DNA from: Parapedobacter sp037190485
GTDB lineage: Bacteria; Bacteroidota; Bacteroidia; Sphingobacteriales; Sphingobacteriaceae
Assembly: GCA_037190485.1 (NCBI GenBank)
Contig: JBBCJB010000010.1
Location: forward strand, 186,001-250,000
Reading direction: 5' to 3'
DNA: 64,000 nucleotides
The notes below the pieces were generated by a model. That model searched no databases, had not been told where the DNA came from, and saw only the letters and a list, made by a program, of their open reading frames with translations. Within the stretch, counting starts at the first letter, position 1; the number at the start of each line of letters is the position of its first letter. The translations under genes were made by a program, and so were the position numbers. Shown here piece after piece: positions 37,748 to 46,196 of this stretch.

Positions 37748-38533
37748 ATGGAACAAGCATCCCCGCAAACCCAACGCGCTGTGATATTGGTGGTAGACGA
37801 CCATGCCGAAATCCTTGACTTCATCGCCGAAGACCTGAGCGAGGACTACGACGTATTGAAAGCGACCGATGGCAAGCAAGCCTTGGAATTATTGGCCACG
37901 CATACGGTAAACCTCGTCGTGAGCGATGTCATGATGCCCGAAATCGATGGCTATGAACTCTGCCGGCTCATCAAATCGGATATCGAGCACAGCCACGTCC
38001 CCATCATCCTCCTGACCGCCAAAAACACCTTGCAATCCAAAATAAAAGGGCTTGAGCAGGGTGCCGATGCGTACATCGAGAAACCGTTTTCGCCCGAGCA
38101 CCTCCATGCACAGATAAACAGCCTGCTATCAAACCGCAACAAGGTGCGCGAATACTTCGCCAGCTCGCCGTTGGCACACATCAAAACGATGGCCCATACG
38201 AAAGCCGACGAGCGCTTCCTCGATCGGTTGAATGAAATCATCCTCGAGCACATGGCCGAAGTGGGCTTTGACGTGGAACACCTGGCCGACCACATGCACA
38301 TGAGCCGCCCCACCTTGTACCGCAAGATCAAGGCGATATCCGACTTGACGCCAAATGACCTCATCAATGTGGCGCGCCTCAAAAAAGCCGCACAACTGCT
38401 TAGCGAAGGGCAGTATAAAATCTACGAGGTGTCTGACCAAGTAGGCTATAGTTCGCAGACGCATTTCGGGCGAAACTTCCAGAAGCAATTCGGCATGTCG
38501 CCGAGCGAATACGTGGCCCAACAAAAGCAATGA
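37748..38533 (+). CDS. Response regulator with receiver and AraC-type DNA-binding domains
   Basis: A 261-residue regulator whose ATG lies one base after the stop of the kinase gene. The receiver domain (about 11-130) has the acidic pair DD at 17-18, phospho-acceptor Asp60 in VVSDVMMPEIDGYEL, Thr90 and Lys112 in EKPF. The AraC-type double helix-turn-helix occupies about 160-258 (DVEHLADHMHMSRPTLYRKIKA and YEVSDQVGYSSQTHFGRNFQKQFGMSPSEY). This is exactly the C-terminal portion of an HTCS made as a separate protein, in the +1 frame relative to the kinase. It should bind the 21-bp repeats before the GH5 and GH2 genes (inference). Confidence 0.95.
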   Translation: MEQASPQTQRAVILVVDDHAEILDFIAEDLSEDYDVLKATDGKQALELLATHTVNLVVSDVMMPEIDGYELCRLIKSDIEHSHVPIILLTAKNTLQSKIKGLEQGADAYIEKPFSPEHLHAQINSLLSNRNKVREYFASSPLAHIKTMAHTKADERFLDRLNEIILEHMAEVGFDVEHLADHMHMSRPTLYRKIKAISDLTPNDLINVARLKKAAQLLSEGQYKIYEVSDQVGYSSQTHFGRNFQKQFGMSPSEYVAQQKQ

Positions 38534-38536
38534 AGA

Positions 38537-38558
38537 AAGGGGGCCTTGAGCCCCCCTT
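38537..38558. terminator. Candidate bidirectional terminator between regulator and GH2
   Basis: AAGGGGGC pairs with GCCCCCCTT (one unpaired C) around a CTTGA loop, placed between the stops of two convergent genes. No long T-run follows on either side, so support comes mostly from position. Confidence 0.5.
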
Positions 38559-38562
38559 CGAT

Positions 38563-40455
38563 TCAATCGGTCTTTATCTGGTAAAGCCGCTGGTGCCAAC
38601 CATTCAGTTCCGCTTCAGGTATCTTTATCACCTTCCGGTCGTAGGTCATCAAGCCATTGGTTTCCACTTCGACATCGGTGGTCTGGGTGTACACAGCAGC
38701 CGACAATCCCATCGGGATCAACCTGGTTAGGTCGTCGACCATGCCACTGTAGCGCTTCTTCAATTCGTCTACGTTCTTGAAGCTCTGGTACCCCCAGTTG
38801 TCTTTGGTTTGCCAGGTATGCCCTTCTACCGGCAGGCCCAACCCACCGAATTCGCCGAGGGCGAGGATTTGTTTATCGCCGAACAATTCAGGCCTGGGCA
38901 TGACTGCATCGGGATAATTATGGATGTCCAAGATATGACCGGTTGGATAGAAATTCCCGCCGCTGGCGCTGTTTACCAAACGGGAACGATCGTAGCCAAC
39001 CGTCCACTCCGTGATGTCTACGGTCTTGAACTGCCCCCACGCCTCATTGAAGGGTACCCAAATGACAATGGACTGGAAATTATGCAACGCGTCCATGATG
39101 GCCTTCCATTCCTTGCGGAAGATGGCTTCCGATTCAGCGGTACGATCCTTGTCATGCTGCCGCCCGGAGGTGAGTCCCGGACGCATGTCCCAATGGTTGC
39201 CACCGAGGTCGCCGCTGGGCATATCCTGCCACACCAACAAGCCGATGCTGTCGCAGAAACGATACCATCGCGCGGGCTCGACCTTGATGTGTTTGCGAAT
39301 CATATTGAAACCCATCTCCTTGGTTTTCACGACGTCAAAAAGGAGAGCTTCGTCGGTGGGTGCCGTATAAAGCCCATCCGGCCACCACCCCTGGTCAAGC
39401 GGACCGTAATGGAACACGAATTCGTTATTGAGCAACATGCGCTGGATTCCCTTGGCATCCGTTGCCATCGAGATTTTGCGCATGGCGAAATAGGAGGACA
39501 CGGCGTCGAGGGCCTTGCCTTTGCGCAAGACCGTAACCTTTAGGTCATACAGGTTCGGCGTGGTCGGCGACCACAACGCTGGGTTATCGATTTTCAATAC
39601 GGCATCGGAACCTGCATCGACCGTTTGCTCGGCTACCTGTTGCCCGTTCCGCCATGCGGACACCTGCAACCGGTCGCCCGGCTTCGCGTTTTCAAGGTGG
39701 CTTTCTACCAGGAGCGTCCCGGCATCGATATCGGGTGTGTGCTTGGTAGACGCGATGTAGGTCTCCGGCACGCTTTCCAGCCAAACGGTCTGCCAGATGC
39801 CGGTAACTGGCGTATACCAGATACCATGCGGGTTTACCACCTGCTTGCCATTGGGTTGCGGCCCCTCGTTTGACGGATCCCAAACGCCGACGATGATTTC
39901 CTGCTCGGCGCCTTTGGTTAAGTGGGCCGTGATATCAAACGAAAACGGATCGAAGCCGCCTTCATGCACACCGATACGTTGGCCATTCACGTAAACCTCG
40001 CATTTCCAATCCACGGCACCGAAATGCAGCAACACCCGCTGCTTGCGGAGCGCCTTGCCAACGGTTATGGTGCGGCGGTACCACAATGAATTTTCCTTGC
40101 CAACGGTCTTTCCAACACCAGAAAGCGCGGATTCCACGGCAAAAGGCACCAAGATCTGACCTTGATAGGCGGTGGGGGCGCTGCCTAATTTGCCAGGCGC
40201 AATGGCATAGTCCCATAAGCCATTGAGGTTTTGCCAATTGGCCAGTTGGCTAGGCAGGCCATGGCGGATCAGTTGCGGACGGGGGTACGCCGGCAACGTA
40301 TTGGCCGGGTCTACCTGCGTTGCCCAAGTCGACCTGATTTTGTCGCCTACCGGCTGCCAGGACTGCGGCTGTTGCGCCTGCAGCGCGCTAAGTTGGAAGC
40401 AACAAACGCCGGTAAAGACCAGCGCCAACCTGATTCGTTTTGGTGTTGTCATCAT
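38563..40455 (-). CDS. GH2 family glycoside hydrolase, secreted
   Basis: Retaining exo-glycosidase of family 2 (beta-galactosidase/glucuronidase/mannosidase group), 630 residues. A signal peptide ends about ALQAQQ. The sugar-binding jelly-roll domain is at about 70-230 (NLNGLWDYAI, VPFAVESALSG, WYRRTI, VYVNGQRIGVHEGGFDPFSFDIT), an immunoglobulin-like domain follows to about 335, and the TIM barrel has acid/base Glu471 in WVPFNEAWGQ and nucleophile Glu535 in LALGEFGGLG. It is shorter than LacZ, lacking the C-terminal domains. Convergent with the regulator gene and carrying the same 21-bp-spaced repeat upstream as the GH5 operon, it is likely part of the same regulon. Confidence 0.92.
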   Translation of the reverse strand: MMTTPKRIRLALVFTGVCCFQLSALQAQQPQSWQPVGDKIRSTWATQVDPANTLPAYPRPQLIRHGLPSQLANWQNLNGLWDYAIAPGKLGSAPTAYQGQILVPFAVESALSGVGKTVGKENSLWYRRTITVGKALRKQRVLLHFGAVDWKCEVYVNGQRIGVHEGGFDPFSFDITAHLTKGAEQEIIVGVWDPSNEGPQPNGKQVVNPHGIWYTPVTGIWQTVWLESVPETYIASTKHTPDIDAGTLLVESHLENAKPGDRLQVSAWRNGQQVAEQTVDAGSDAVLKIDNPALWSPTTPNLYDLKVTVLRKGKALDAVSSYFAMRKISMATDAKGIQRMLLNNEFVFHYGPLDQGWWPDGLYTAPTDEALLFDVVKTKEMGFNMIRKHIKVEPARWYRFCDSIGLLVWQDMPSGDLGGNHWDMRPGLTSGRQHDKDRTAESEAIFRKEWKAIMDALHNFQSIVIWVPFNEAWGQFKTVDITEWTVGYDRSRLVNSASGGNFYPTGHILDIHNYPDAVMPRPELFGDKQILALGEFGGLGLPVEGHTWQTKDNWGYQSFKNVDELKKRYSGMVDDLTRLIPMGLSAAVYTQTTDVEVETNGLMTYDRKVIKIPEAELNGWHQRLYQIKTD

Positions 40456-40555
40456 TCGTGGCTTTTTTGTGGTATCGTTAAGATTCGTCTATAATCTTGG
40501 CATTGCCGTGCCGAAGGTATGCAAAGCAACTAATAATCGCGCAATTTGCTTCGCG

Positions 40556-40586
40556 CTTTTGTCTCATTTTTTCGACATATTGTCTA
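40556..40586. promoter_or_regulatory. Direct repeat TTGTCT, 21-bp spacing, upstream of GH2
   Basis: TTTTGTCTC (40557-40565) and TATTGTCTA (40578-40586) share TTGTCT with starts at 40559 and 40580, exactly 21 bp apart, the same core, spacing and orientation to the target gene as the pair at 34478-34508. A -7-like TTGCTTTG on the minus strand (40522-40529) lies 29 bp nearer GH2. A further AATTTGCTTC is at 40543-40552. Confidence 0.55.
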
Positions 40587-40705
40587 CCCCTTTTCCGCTG
40601 AATACCACGAATCATGCAAATGTCAATTTGTTAAGGAATTGTTATGTATATTCATGTTTTTGTAACTTTTTAGCTAAATGCTTACCAATAAATGTGTCCT
40701 TTTTC

Positions 40706-40713
40706 TATTTTTG
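40706..40713 (+). promoter_or_regulatory. Candidate -7 element of the small orphan gene
   Basis: TATTTTTG, exact TAnnTTTG match, ending 23 bases before the ATG at 40737, in an AT-rich stretch. The -33 position is unclear. Confidence 0.45.
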
Positions 40714-40736
40714 CAAAAGACGCAGACGATTTATGT

Positions 40737-41075
40737 ATGTCTACTAGGATAAAAAGGGTTATATACGCAAAATTGTTTTTTGCCATCTTCTTTGTGAAGA
40801 TGCTTATATCCACTGCGCCTATTTTCATCCATGGATTCGATCGGGAAGCGTTACTACAGGTCGTCTTGCAGCTCGAAATCGAGAACAACAACGGGAAATC
40901 GGGATCGAGCGACCAGCTGAAGGATATCTTTGCCAAAGATTATACCCGATCCTCCGTACTTTTCAGCCTGCACCCCCCTATTGATATGGATACGGACGCC
41001 AACGTGGTCATCAACGATGCCCGGCATATCCGAGCCTTTTATCCGTCCGTACCCACGCCCCCTCCAAACTGCTAA
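40737..41075 (+). CDS. Small membrane-anchored protein of unknown function
   Basis: A 112-residue protein I do not recognise. The ATG at 40737 was preferred over the frame start at 40692 because it directly precedes a basic, then hydrophobic segment (STRIKRVIYAKLFFAIFFVKMLISTAPIF region, residues 2-30) that looks like an uncleaved anchor or signal, and because a -7 element lies 23 bases upstream. The remainder is hydrophilic (about 32-112) and ends in a Pro-rich tail with a terminal Cys. The upstream DNA is AT-rich. It precedes the SulP/carbonic anhydrase pair by 166 bases and is on the same strand, so it may be linked to them, but the gap makes this uncertain. Confidence 0.55.
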   Translation: MSTRIKRVIYAKLFFAIFFVKMLISTAPIFIHGFDREALLQVVLQLEIENNNGKSGSSDQLKDIFAKDYTRSSVLFSLHPPIDMDTDANVVINDARHIRAFYPSVPTPPPNC

Positions 41076-41241
41076 CCACTGCCCCTTATTTAGCCATAAG
41101 CAGTCGATACTTGGCTACCTTCACCGAAGGATAATTCATGTTTATCATGTCAGCGCCGTATGATGCCGCAGTGGCACCATCATTGCGTGAGGTCGTTGGT
41201 GGAATCGAAGCAAAATAATACAGTTTTTAGTAGTTATTCAT

Positions 41242-42888
41242 ATGATTGGTACACGTTTATCCGCATTTTTGAAGTTGTCAAAGCGGGATTTGAAATATGA
41301 TTTACCGGCGAGTGTCGTGGTCTTCTTAGTGGCCTTGCCGTTGTGTTTGGGGATTGCGATGGCTTCTGGGGCCCCCTTGTTCGCGGGGTTGTTGACGGGA
41401 ATCATTGGCGGGATTGTCGTGGCCTCGTTCAGCGGTTCGCAATTGAGTGTCAGTGGACCCGCGGCCGGATTGACGGTTATTGTATTGGGGGCCATCCAAC
41501 AGTTGGGGGCCTATGAAACCTTTTTGCTGGCGGTGGTGGTGGCCGGATTGATTCAGATAGCACTGGGCATCATCAAGGCCGGCATGATCGGCAATTACTT
41601 TCCGTCTTCGGTGATCTTGGGTATGCTAGCAGGTATCGGCGTGATCATCATCCTCAAACAATTGCCGCACGCGGTGGGATATGATTCGAGTTTCTTCGGC
41701 GAAGAAAGCTTTTCGCAACTCAATCACGAGAATACGTTTACCGCACTCCAAACGGCCATTGGAGCGCTTAACTACGGCGCTGTTATCATCTGTACGATTT
41801 CGCTGGCCATACTGATCGTTTGGCCTAGCTTCAAACGGCTGAAGTCGGTGCCTGCGCCATTAATCGTCGTGGTATTGGGTGTGTTATTGGGCATTGCCTT
41901 CGAAGGCACCGAATTCGCCCTTGCCCCAGATCATATGGTAGCGATTCCGATTGTGGGTTCTTTCAGTGAATTTTTGGGCCTGTTCATTTTTCCGGACTTC
42001 ACGCAGATCTTGAACAAAGATGTTTGGATCGTGGCCTTCACGATTGCCATCATTGCCAGCTTGGAAACCCTATTGAGCATCGAGGCCGTGGATAAGATGG
42101 ATCCATTCAAACGGAATTCGCCCACCAACCGCGAGCTCCTGGCACAAGGTATCGGCAACAGCGCGAGCGGCTTATTGGGTGGCATCCCCTTGACCTCCGT
42201 AATCGTGCGATCTTCGGCCAACGTGAATTCCGGTGGACGTACGCGGCAAAGTGCCATCCTGCACGGTATTTGGCTCCTGCTAGCGGTAATCACCATCCCG
42301 AGCATCATTAACCTGATTCCGCTGGCCTGCCTAGCGGCCATATTATTGCATACGGGCTATAAACTGGCGAAACCTTCGTCGTTTAAACAGATGTATCACA
42401 AAGGCTTGGATCAATTCATACCCTTCGTGGTTACGATCTTGGCCGTCGTCTTCACCGATTTGCTCACAGGTGTCGGAATAGGCCTGCTCGTGGCCATGTT
42501 CTACATCCTGCGCAACAACTTGTCCAATTCTTTCGAATACGAAGTGGAAGAAAATGGGGATGGCGCGAAAATAACGTTTACCTTAGCCGAGGAAGTGACC
42601 TTCTTGAACAAAGCGTCGATCCAGAAAGCCCTCTATGGCCTTCCCAGACGCATCAATGAAATCGTAATCGATGGTTCGCACAGCCGATTCATTGACAAGG
42701 ACGTCATCGAAGTGATCAAGGATTTTGAACAGAATGCGGTGAGTAAGGGTAAAAGCATCGAATTGGTCAGCATTGTCAACAAAAAGAACGTACCCAACAT
42801 CAAACGTTTCACGCAGGCAATCCTGAAAAACGATGCACTGAAAAAAAGACCGACGAAACAGGTAACGAATACAACAATTGAAGAATAA
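41242..42888 (+). CDS. SulP family anion permease (probable bicarbonate/sulfate transporter)
   Basis: Inner-membrane anion transporter of 548 residues with about 10-14 hydrophobic segments in the SulP pattern: N-terminal KYDLPASVVVFLVALPLCLGIAMASGAPL, then GQLSVSGPAAGLTVIV-like (SGSQLSVSGPAAGL), and NRELLAQGIGNSASGLLGGIPLTSVIVRSSAN in the core. A C-terminal STAS-like domain (about 435-530; EVTFLNKASIQKALYGLPRRINEIVIDGSHS) is present, though its usual phospho-acceptor loop is altered. A beta-carbonic anhydrase gene follows after 21 bases, which supports bicarbonate as the substrate rather than sulfate (inference from pairing known in other bacteria). Confidence 0.9.
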   Translation: MIGTRLSAFLKLSKRDLKYDLPASVVVFLVALPLCLGIAMASGAPLFAGLLTGIIGGIVVASFSGSQLSVSGPAAGLTVIVLGAIQQLGAYETFLLAVVVAGLIQIALGIIKAGMIGNYFPSSVILGMLAGIGVIIILKQLPHAVGYDSSFFGEESFSQLNHENTFTALQTAIGALNYGAVIICTISLAILIVWPSFKRLKSVPAPLIVVVLGVLLGIAFEGTEFALAPDHMVAIPIVGSFSEFLGLFIFPDFTQILNKDVWIVAFTIAIIASLETLLSIEAVDKMDPFKRNSPTNRELLAQGIGNSASGLLGGIPLTSVIVRSSANVNSGGRTRQSAILHGIWLLLAVITIPSIINLIPLACLAAILLHTGYKLAKPSSFKQMYHKGLDQFIPFVVTILAVVFTDLLTGVGIGLLVAMFYILRNNLSNSFEYEVEENGDGAKITFTLAEEVTFLNKASIQKALYGLPRRINEIVIDGSHSRFIDKDVIEVIKDFEQNAVSKGKSIELVSIVNKKNVPNIKRFTQAILKNDALKKRPTKQVTNTTIEE

Positions 42889-42909
42889 ACAAGTCATAAA
42901 CTAATAAAT

Positions 42910-43572
42910 ATGTACAAGAAACACATTGAAAACCCAGCGCTGAAAGCCGGATTCGAGAAAATACTGGAAGGAAACAAGGAATGGATCAAACAGGTTGCGG
43001 AAGATACCACGGGCAAATTGCAGCAATTGGCCAAAGGACAGAGCCCCGAAATCCTTTGGATTGGCTGTGCAGACAGCCGGGTCCCGGCCAATCAAATCAC
43101 CAATACCCTCCCGGGTGAAGTATTCGTGCATCGGAATATCGCAAACGTCTGCGTACACTCCGACATGAACATGTTGAGCGTACTGGATTACGCGGTCAAT
43201 GTCTTGAAAGTGAAACACGTAATCGTTGCCGGGCATTACGGCTGTGGCGGTGTGGCGGCTTCCTTGAGCCGCACCCAATATGGCATCATCGACAACTGGC
43301 TGTGCCACATCAAGGATGTGTATCGCTTGCATAGCGAAGAAATCGATGCCATTGAAGACCAAGAACAAAAAGTAAGCCGTTTGGTCGAACTCAATGTGGC
43401 CGAACAGGTGTTCAACCTGTGTACGACATCCATCATCCAGAACGCTTGGAGAGAACGGGACGATCTGGCCGTACACGGCGTGGTGGTCGACATCGCGACA
43501 GGCGGAATCGTCGACCTCGATATCACGTTCACGGATAGCGAGGGGCTGGGCAAGGTGTTCGCTTATAAATAA
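42910..43572 (+). CDS. Beta-class carbonic anhydrase
   Basis: Zinc enzyme of 220 residues that interconverts carbon dioxide and bicarbonate in the cytoplasm. The metal and catalytic residues are all visible: Cys53, Asp55 and Arg57 in IGCADSRVP, His109 and Cys112 in VAGHYGCGGV. The length and the VHRNIANVC segment match the typical bacterial (CynT-like) form. It sits 21 bases after the SulP gene and is surely co-transcribed; together they would import and hydrate or dehydrate inorganic carbon to supply carboxylases. A strong stem-loop 20 bases after the stop ends the transcript. Confidence 0.96.
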   Translation: MYKKHIENPALKAGFEKILEGNKEWIKQVAEDTTGKLQQLAKGQSPEILWIGCADSRVPANQITNTLPGEVFVHRNIANVCVHSDMNMLSVLDYAVNVLKVKHVIVAGHYGCGGVAASLSRTQYGIIDNWLCHIKDVYRLHSEEIDAIEDQEQKVSRLVELNVAEQVFNLCTTSIIQNAWRERDDLAVHGVVVDIATGGIVDLDITFTDSEGLGKVFAYK

Positions 43573-43592
43573 TGTGAGTAGATGAGTAAGCA

Positions 43593-43627
43593 AGAAAGGC
43601 ATCCGACCGATTGGTGGATGCCTTTCT
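43593..43627. terminator. Bidirectional terminator between carbonic anhydrase and P5C dehydrogenase
   Basis: Perfect 12-bp stem AGAAAGGCATCC (43593-43604) with GGATGCCTTTCT (43616-43627) and an 11-base loop, between two convergent genes. It is T-rich at the 3' side on both strands. Confidence 0.85.
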
Positions 43628-43649
43628 CGTTGATAAGGTATTCCCCTAC

Positions 43650-45284
43650 CTAATCGTTCTCCAAAAAGGGATAGCGGTAATCCGTAGGTGGATCGAACGT
43701 TTCCTTGATGGTGCGGGGCGATACCCAACGCAACAGGTTGATCATCGAACCTGCCTTATCATTCGTTCCAGAGCCCCTGGCGCCACCAAATGGTTGTTGG
43801 CCCACTACGGCCCCCGTGCATTTGTCGTTGATGTAGAAGTTGCCTGCGGCATTGCGCAACGCATGCGTAGCCTGGCTGATGGCATAGCGATCCTGGGCGA
43901 TCACGGCTCCCGTAAGGGCGTAGCTAGAGGTACCGTCGATCAACGCTAGCGTTTCCTCCCACTTGCCATCGGCGTAGACAAATACCGTGAGTACCGGGCC
44001 GAACAGCTCTTCGCACATCGTCACGTAGTCGGGACGAAGCGCGCGGATGATCGTGGGGTGGATGTAGTAACCCTCGGACTTGTCATACGTGCCGCCCACA
44101 ACGATTTCGGCATCCGTATCTGTCTTGGCATCATCGATGAATCTCGCCAACTTATCGAACGATTTTTCGTCGATGACCGCATTGATGAAGTTGGTGAAAT
44201 CATCCGTCGGGCCGATCTTGAACGATTCGACATCGGCCACGATCCGTTCCTTGATTGTTGGCCACAACGACTCAGGGATATACACCCGCGAAGCCGCCGA
44301 ACATTTCTGCCCCTGGTATTCGAATGCACCCCGTACGATGGCCGTAGCCGCCGCTGCAACATCGGCACTTGGGTGTACCAATATAAAGTCCTTGCCGCCT
44401 GTTTCGCCCACGATGCGTGGATAGGATTTGTACCGATGGATGTTTTCGCCGATGGTTTTCCAAATGTGCTGGAATACGGCGGTGGAACCGGTGAAGTGTA
44501 TCCCCGCGAAATCGGGGTGCTTGAAAATCACCTCGCCCGCATCGGGTCCAGACACATACACCAGGTTAATCACCCCGTCTGGCACGCCGGCTTCGCGGAA
44601 AACGTCCATCAGCACCTTCGCCGAATAGATTTGCGTATTGGCCGGCTTCCAGACCACCGCATTGCCCATCATGGCCGCCGAAGCGGGCAGGTTGCCCGCG
44701 ATGGCGGTGAAATTGAATGGCGTAAGCGCAAACACAAATCCTTCCAACGGACGCTGCTCCACGCGATTCCATGCGCCACGCGGCGAGACCGGCGGTTGCT
44801 GCCCATAGATTTCGCTCATGTACTGCACATTGAAACGGAGGAAATCAACGATCTCGCAAGCCGAATCGATTTCGGCCTGGTAAGCGTTCTTGGATTGTCC
44901 CAGCATGGTCGCCGCATTGAGCTTATAGCGGTAGGGACCGGCGATCAGGTCGGCCGCTTTAAGGAAAATCGCCGCGCGATGCTCCCATGGCAATCGTTCC
45001 CAACCTTCCTTGGCGGCGAGTGCAGCATCGATGGCCGCTGTTACGTGGCTTTGATTACCTTCGTGAAAATGTCCGAGCACGTGCCGGTGGCGATGTGGTG
45101 GATGGATGGGCACTTGCTTTTCTGTACGTACCTCCTGGCCACCGATGTACATCGGAATATCGATCTGTTGTGCCATCGCGGCTTGGACTGCCTGTTGCAA
45201 TGACTTCCGTTCTTTGCTGCCCGGAGCGTAGGCGAATACCGGCTCGTTTACCGGTAGGGGTACATTGAAAAATCCCTTTAACAT
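43650..45284 (-). CDS. pruA: L-glutamate gamma-semialdehyde (1-pyrroline-5-carboxylate) dehydrogenase
   Basis: NAD-dependent dehydrogenase of 544 residues that completes proline breakdown to glutamate. Catalytic Cys328 is in YQGQKCSAASRVYIP, the general-base Glu294 in RIVGETGGKDFILVHPSAD; the Rossmann motif is FTGSTAVF. The frame's first ATG is 45296, but I choose Met5 at 45284 (MLKGFFNVPLPVNEP) because related proteins begin near KGFFNVP and a full promoter (45311-45342) then lies 26 bases upstream, the spacing seen elsewhere in this window; the earlier start would leave only 14. It stands alone, with the terminator after it shared with carbonic anhydrase. Proline dehydrogenase is not nearby. 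Confidence 0.93.
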   Translation of the reverse strand: MLKGFFNVPLPVNEPVFAYAPGSKERKSLQQAVQAAMAQQIDIPMYIGGQEVRTEKQVPIHPPHRHRHVLGHFHEGNQSHVTAAIDAALAAKEGWERLPWEHRAAIFLKAADLIAGPYRYKLNAATMLGQSKNAYQAEIDSACEIVDFLRFNVQYMSEIYGQQPPVSPRGAWNRVEQRPLEGFVFALTPFNFTAIAGNLPASAAMMGNAVVWKPANTQIYSAKVLMDVFREAGVPDGVINLVYVSGPDAGEVIFKHPDFAGIHFTGSTAVFQHIWKTIGENIHRYKSYPRIVGETGGKDFILVHPSADVAAAATAIVRGAFEYQGQKCSAASRVYIPESLWPTIKERIVADVESFKIGPTDDFTNFINAVIDEKSFDKLARFIDDAKTDTDAEIVVGGTYDKSEGYYIHPTIIRALRPDYVTMCEELFGPVLTVFVYADGKWEETLALIDGTSSYALTGAVIAQDRYAISQATHALRNAAGNFYINDKCTGAVVGQQPFGGARGSGTNDKAGSMINLLRWVSPRTIKETFDPPTDYRYPFLEND

Positions 45285-45310
45285 GAGTTCATTCATTTAG
45301 TGTGTGGCAG

Positions 45311-45342
45311 CAAAGCTACCAAAACCAGCACGACTGTGCAAA
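45311..45342 (-). promoter_or_regulatory. Promoter of the P5C dehydrogenase gene
   Basis: On the minus strand TTTG (plus 45339-45342), a 20-bp spacer and TAGCTTTG (plus 45311-45318): a complete match to the Bacteroidota -33/-7 consensus, 26 bases before Met5 of the gene. Confidence 0.75.
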
Positions 45343-45344
45343 CG

Positions 45345-46082
45345 TCAGTTGTCGGCCGCCGTGATGAAATTGTAATCCTTGACAACCGCATGGAGGAATT
45401 GCAAATCGTCCATGCCCTGCGGTATCGACAAGCCCAGATGGGCCTTGAGCTTGTTCGCCAGCTGCTGGACGAGCAGTGGATTGCCGGATTTCCGGTAGTT
45501 TTCAAGCACTTCGTGCACCAACTCCAGGTCGCGATCGGCCAATTGGCCAACTTCCGGGAATTGCGGCTCATAACCGGCTTCGGCCATAGGTCTGAAGGCG
45601 ATGGCGGTCAATGGGGTGCGGGGGGTGGTCTTGATTACTGCCGTGTTGGCCACGATGTCGCCGATACGCTGCTTCTTCGGGCTGGCGGCCACGGAAATGA
45701 GTGCTCCCAGGCCGCTCGTGAGGAGGAAATCAACGATCCGGAAAACCCACCGCAACAGGTATTGGCTCACGGAAGGTTGTCGGCCATCGAGGCTGATTAC
45801 CTTGATCTTCATCGCGCGTTTACCCACGCTTTGCCCATTGAAGAATACCTCGCACACCAAGTCATAAAATACATAAAGCAGTGCATAGATGACAATGACA
45901 AGGATAACGCCCACTTCCTGCGCGCCCGAATCGGCCAATAACACGGCGCTAAAGACCCCAAGTAGGTAAAGCACGAAAAACATCCCGGCGTCAATCGCCC
46001 ATGCGGCGAAGCGTTCGCCGAACCCGGCGACATCGTAATCGATATCGATGTGCTGCGTGGTACTGACCCGTATGGTGTTCAT
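45345..46082 (-). CDS. RDD family membrane protein
   Basis: Inner-membrane protein of 245 residues with the RDD domain at about 18-150: AGFGERFAAWAIDAGMFFVLYLLG carries the conserved Arg and Asp, a second span follows (VILVIVIYALLYVFYDLV), then GQSVGKRAMKIKVISLDG. Residues after about 165 form a soluble tail. The ATG at 46082 (MNTIRVSTTQH) is preferred to the frame start at 46142. It is divergent from the SpoIIM-like gene; in related genomes an RDD gene commonly flanks the SpoIIM/DUF4129/MoxR cluster, so a joint role is plausible. Function (perhaps transport or envelope stress) is not established. Confidence 0.88.
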   Translation of the reverse strand: MNTIRVSTTQHIDIDYDVAGFGERFAAWAIDAGMFFVLYLLGVFSAVLLADSGAQEVGVILVIVIYALLYVFYDLVCEVFFNGQSVGKRAMKIKVISLDGRQPSVSQYLLRWVFRIVDFLLTSGLGALISVAASPKKQRIGDIVANTAVIKTTPRTPLTAIAFRPMAEAGYEPQFPEVGQLADRDLELVHEVLENYRKSGNPLLVQQLANKLKAHLGLSIPQGMDDLQFLHAVVKDYNFITAADN

Positions 46083-46150
46083 GTAAGCAAACTTATATAA
46101 AATTGTTTTTAATTGACCGATGTTTGCTACTTTTATTGCCATCGATGGTA

Positions 46151-46181
46151 TGAGCTTGCTTAAACTTTATAAACAAGCTCA
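46151..46181. repeat. Inverted repeat upstream of the SpoIIM-like gene
   Basis: TGAGCTTG (46151-46158) and CAAGCTCA (46174-46181), a perfect 8-bp inverted repeat with a 15-base AT-rich centre, ending 15 bases before the ATG. It may be an operator or a leader hairpin affecting ribosome access. Confidence 0.45.
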
Positions 46182-46196
46182 ATAAGTGGATAATGC

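Noticed and set aside
44058..45203. Plus-strand open frame of 381 codons across the P5C dehydrogenase
   Set aside because: Shadow of a strongly conserved dehydrogenase; Arg/His-rich translation without motif.
46088..46095. Exact minus-strand -7 match just upstream of the RDD gene
   Set aside because: It lies only five bases from the start codon and has no -33 partner, so it is probably chance.
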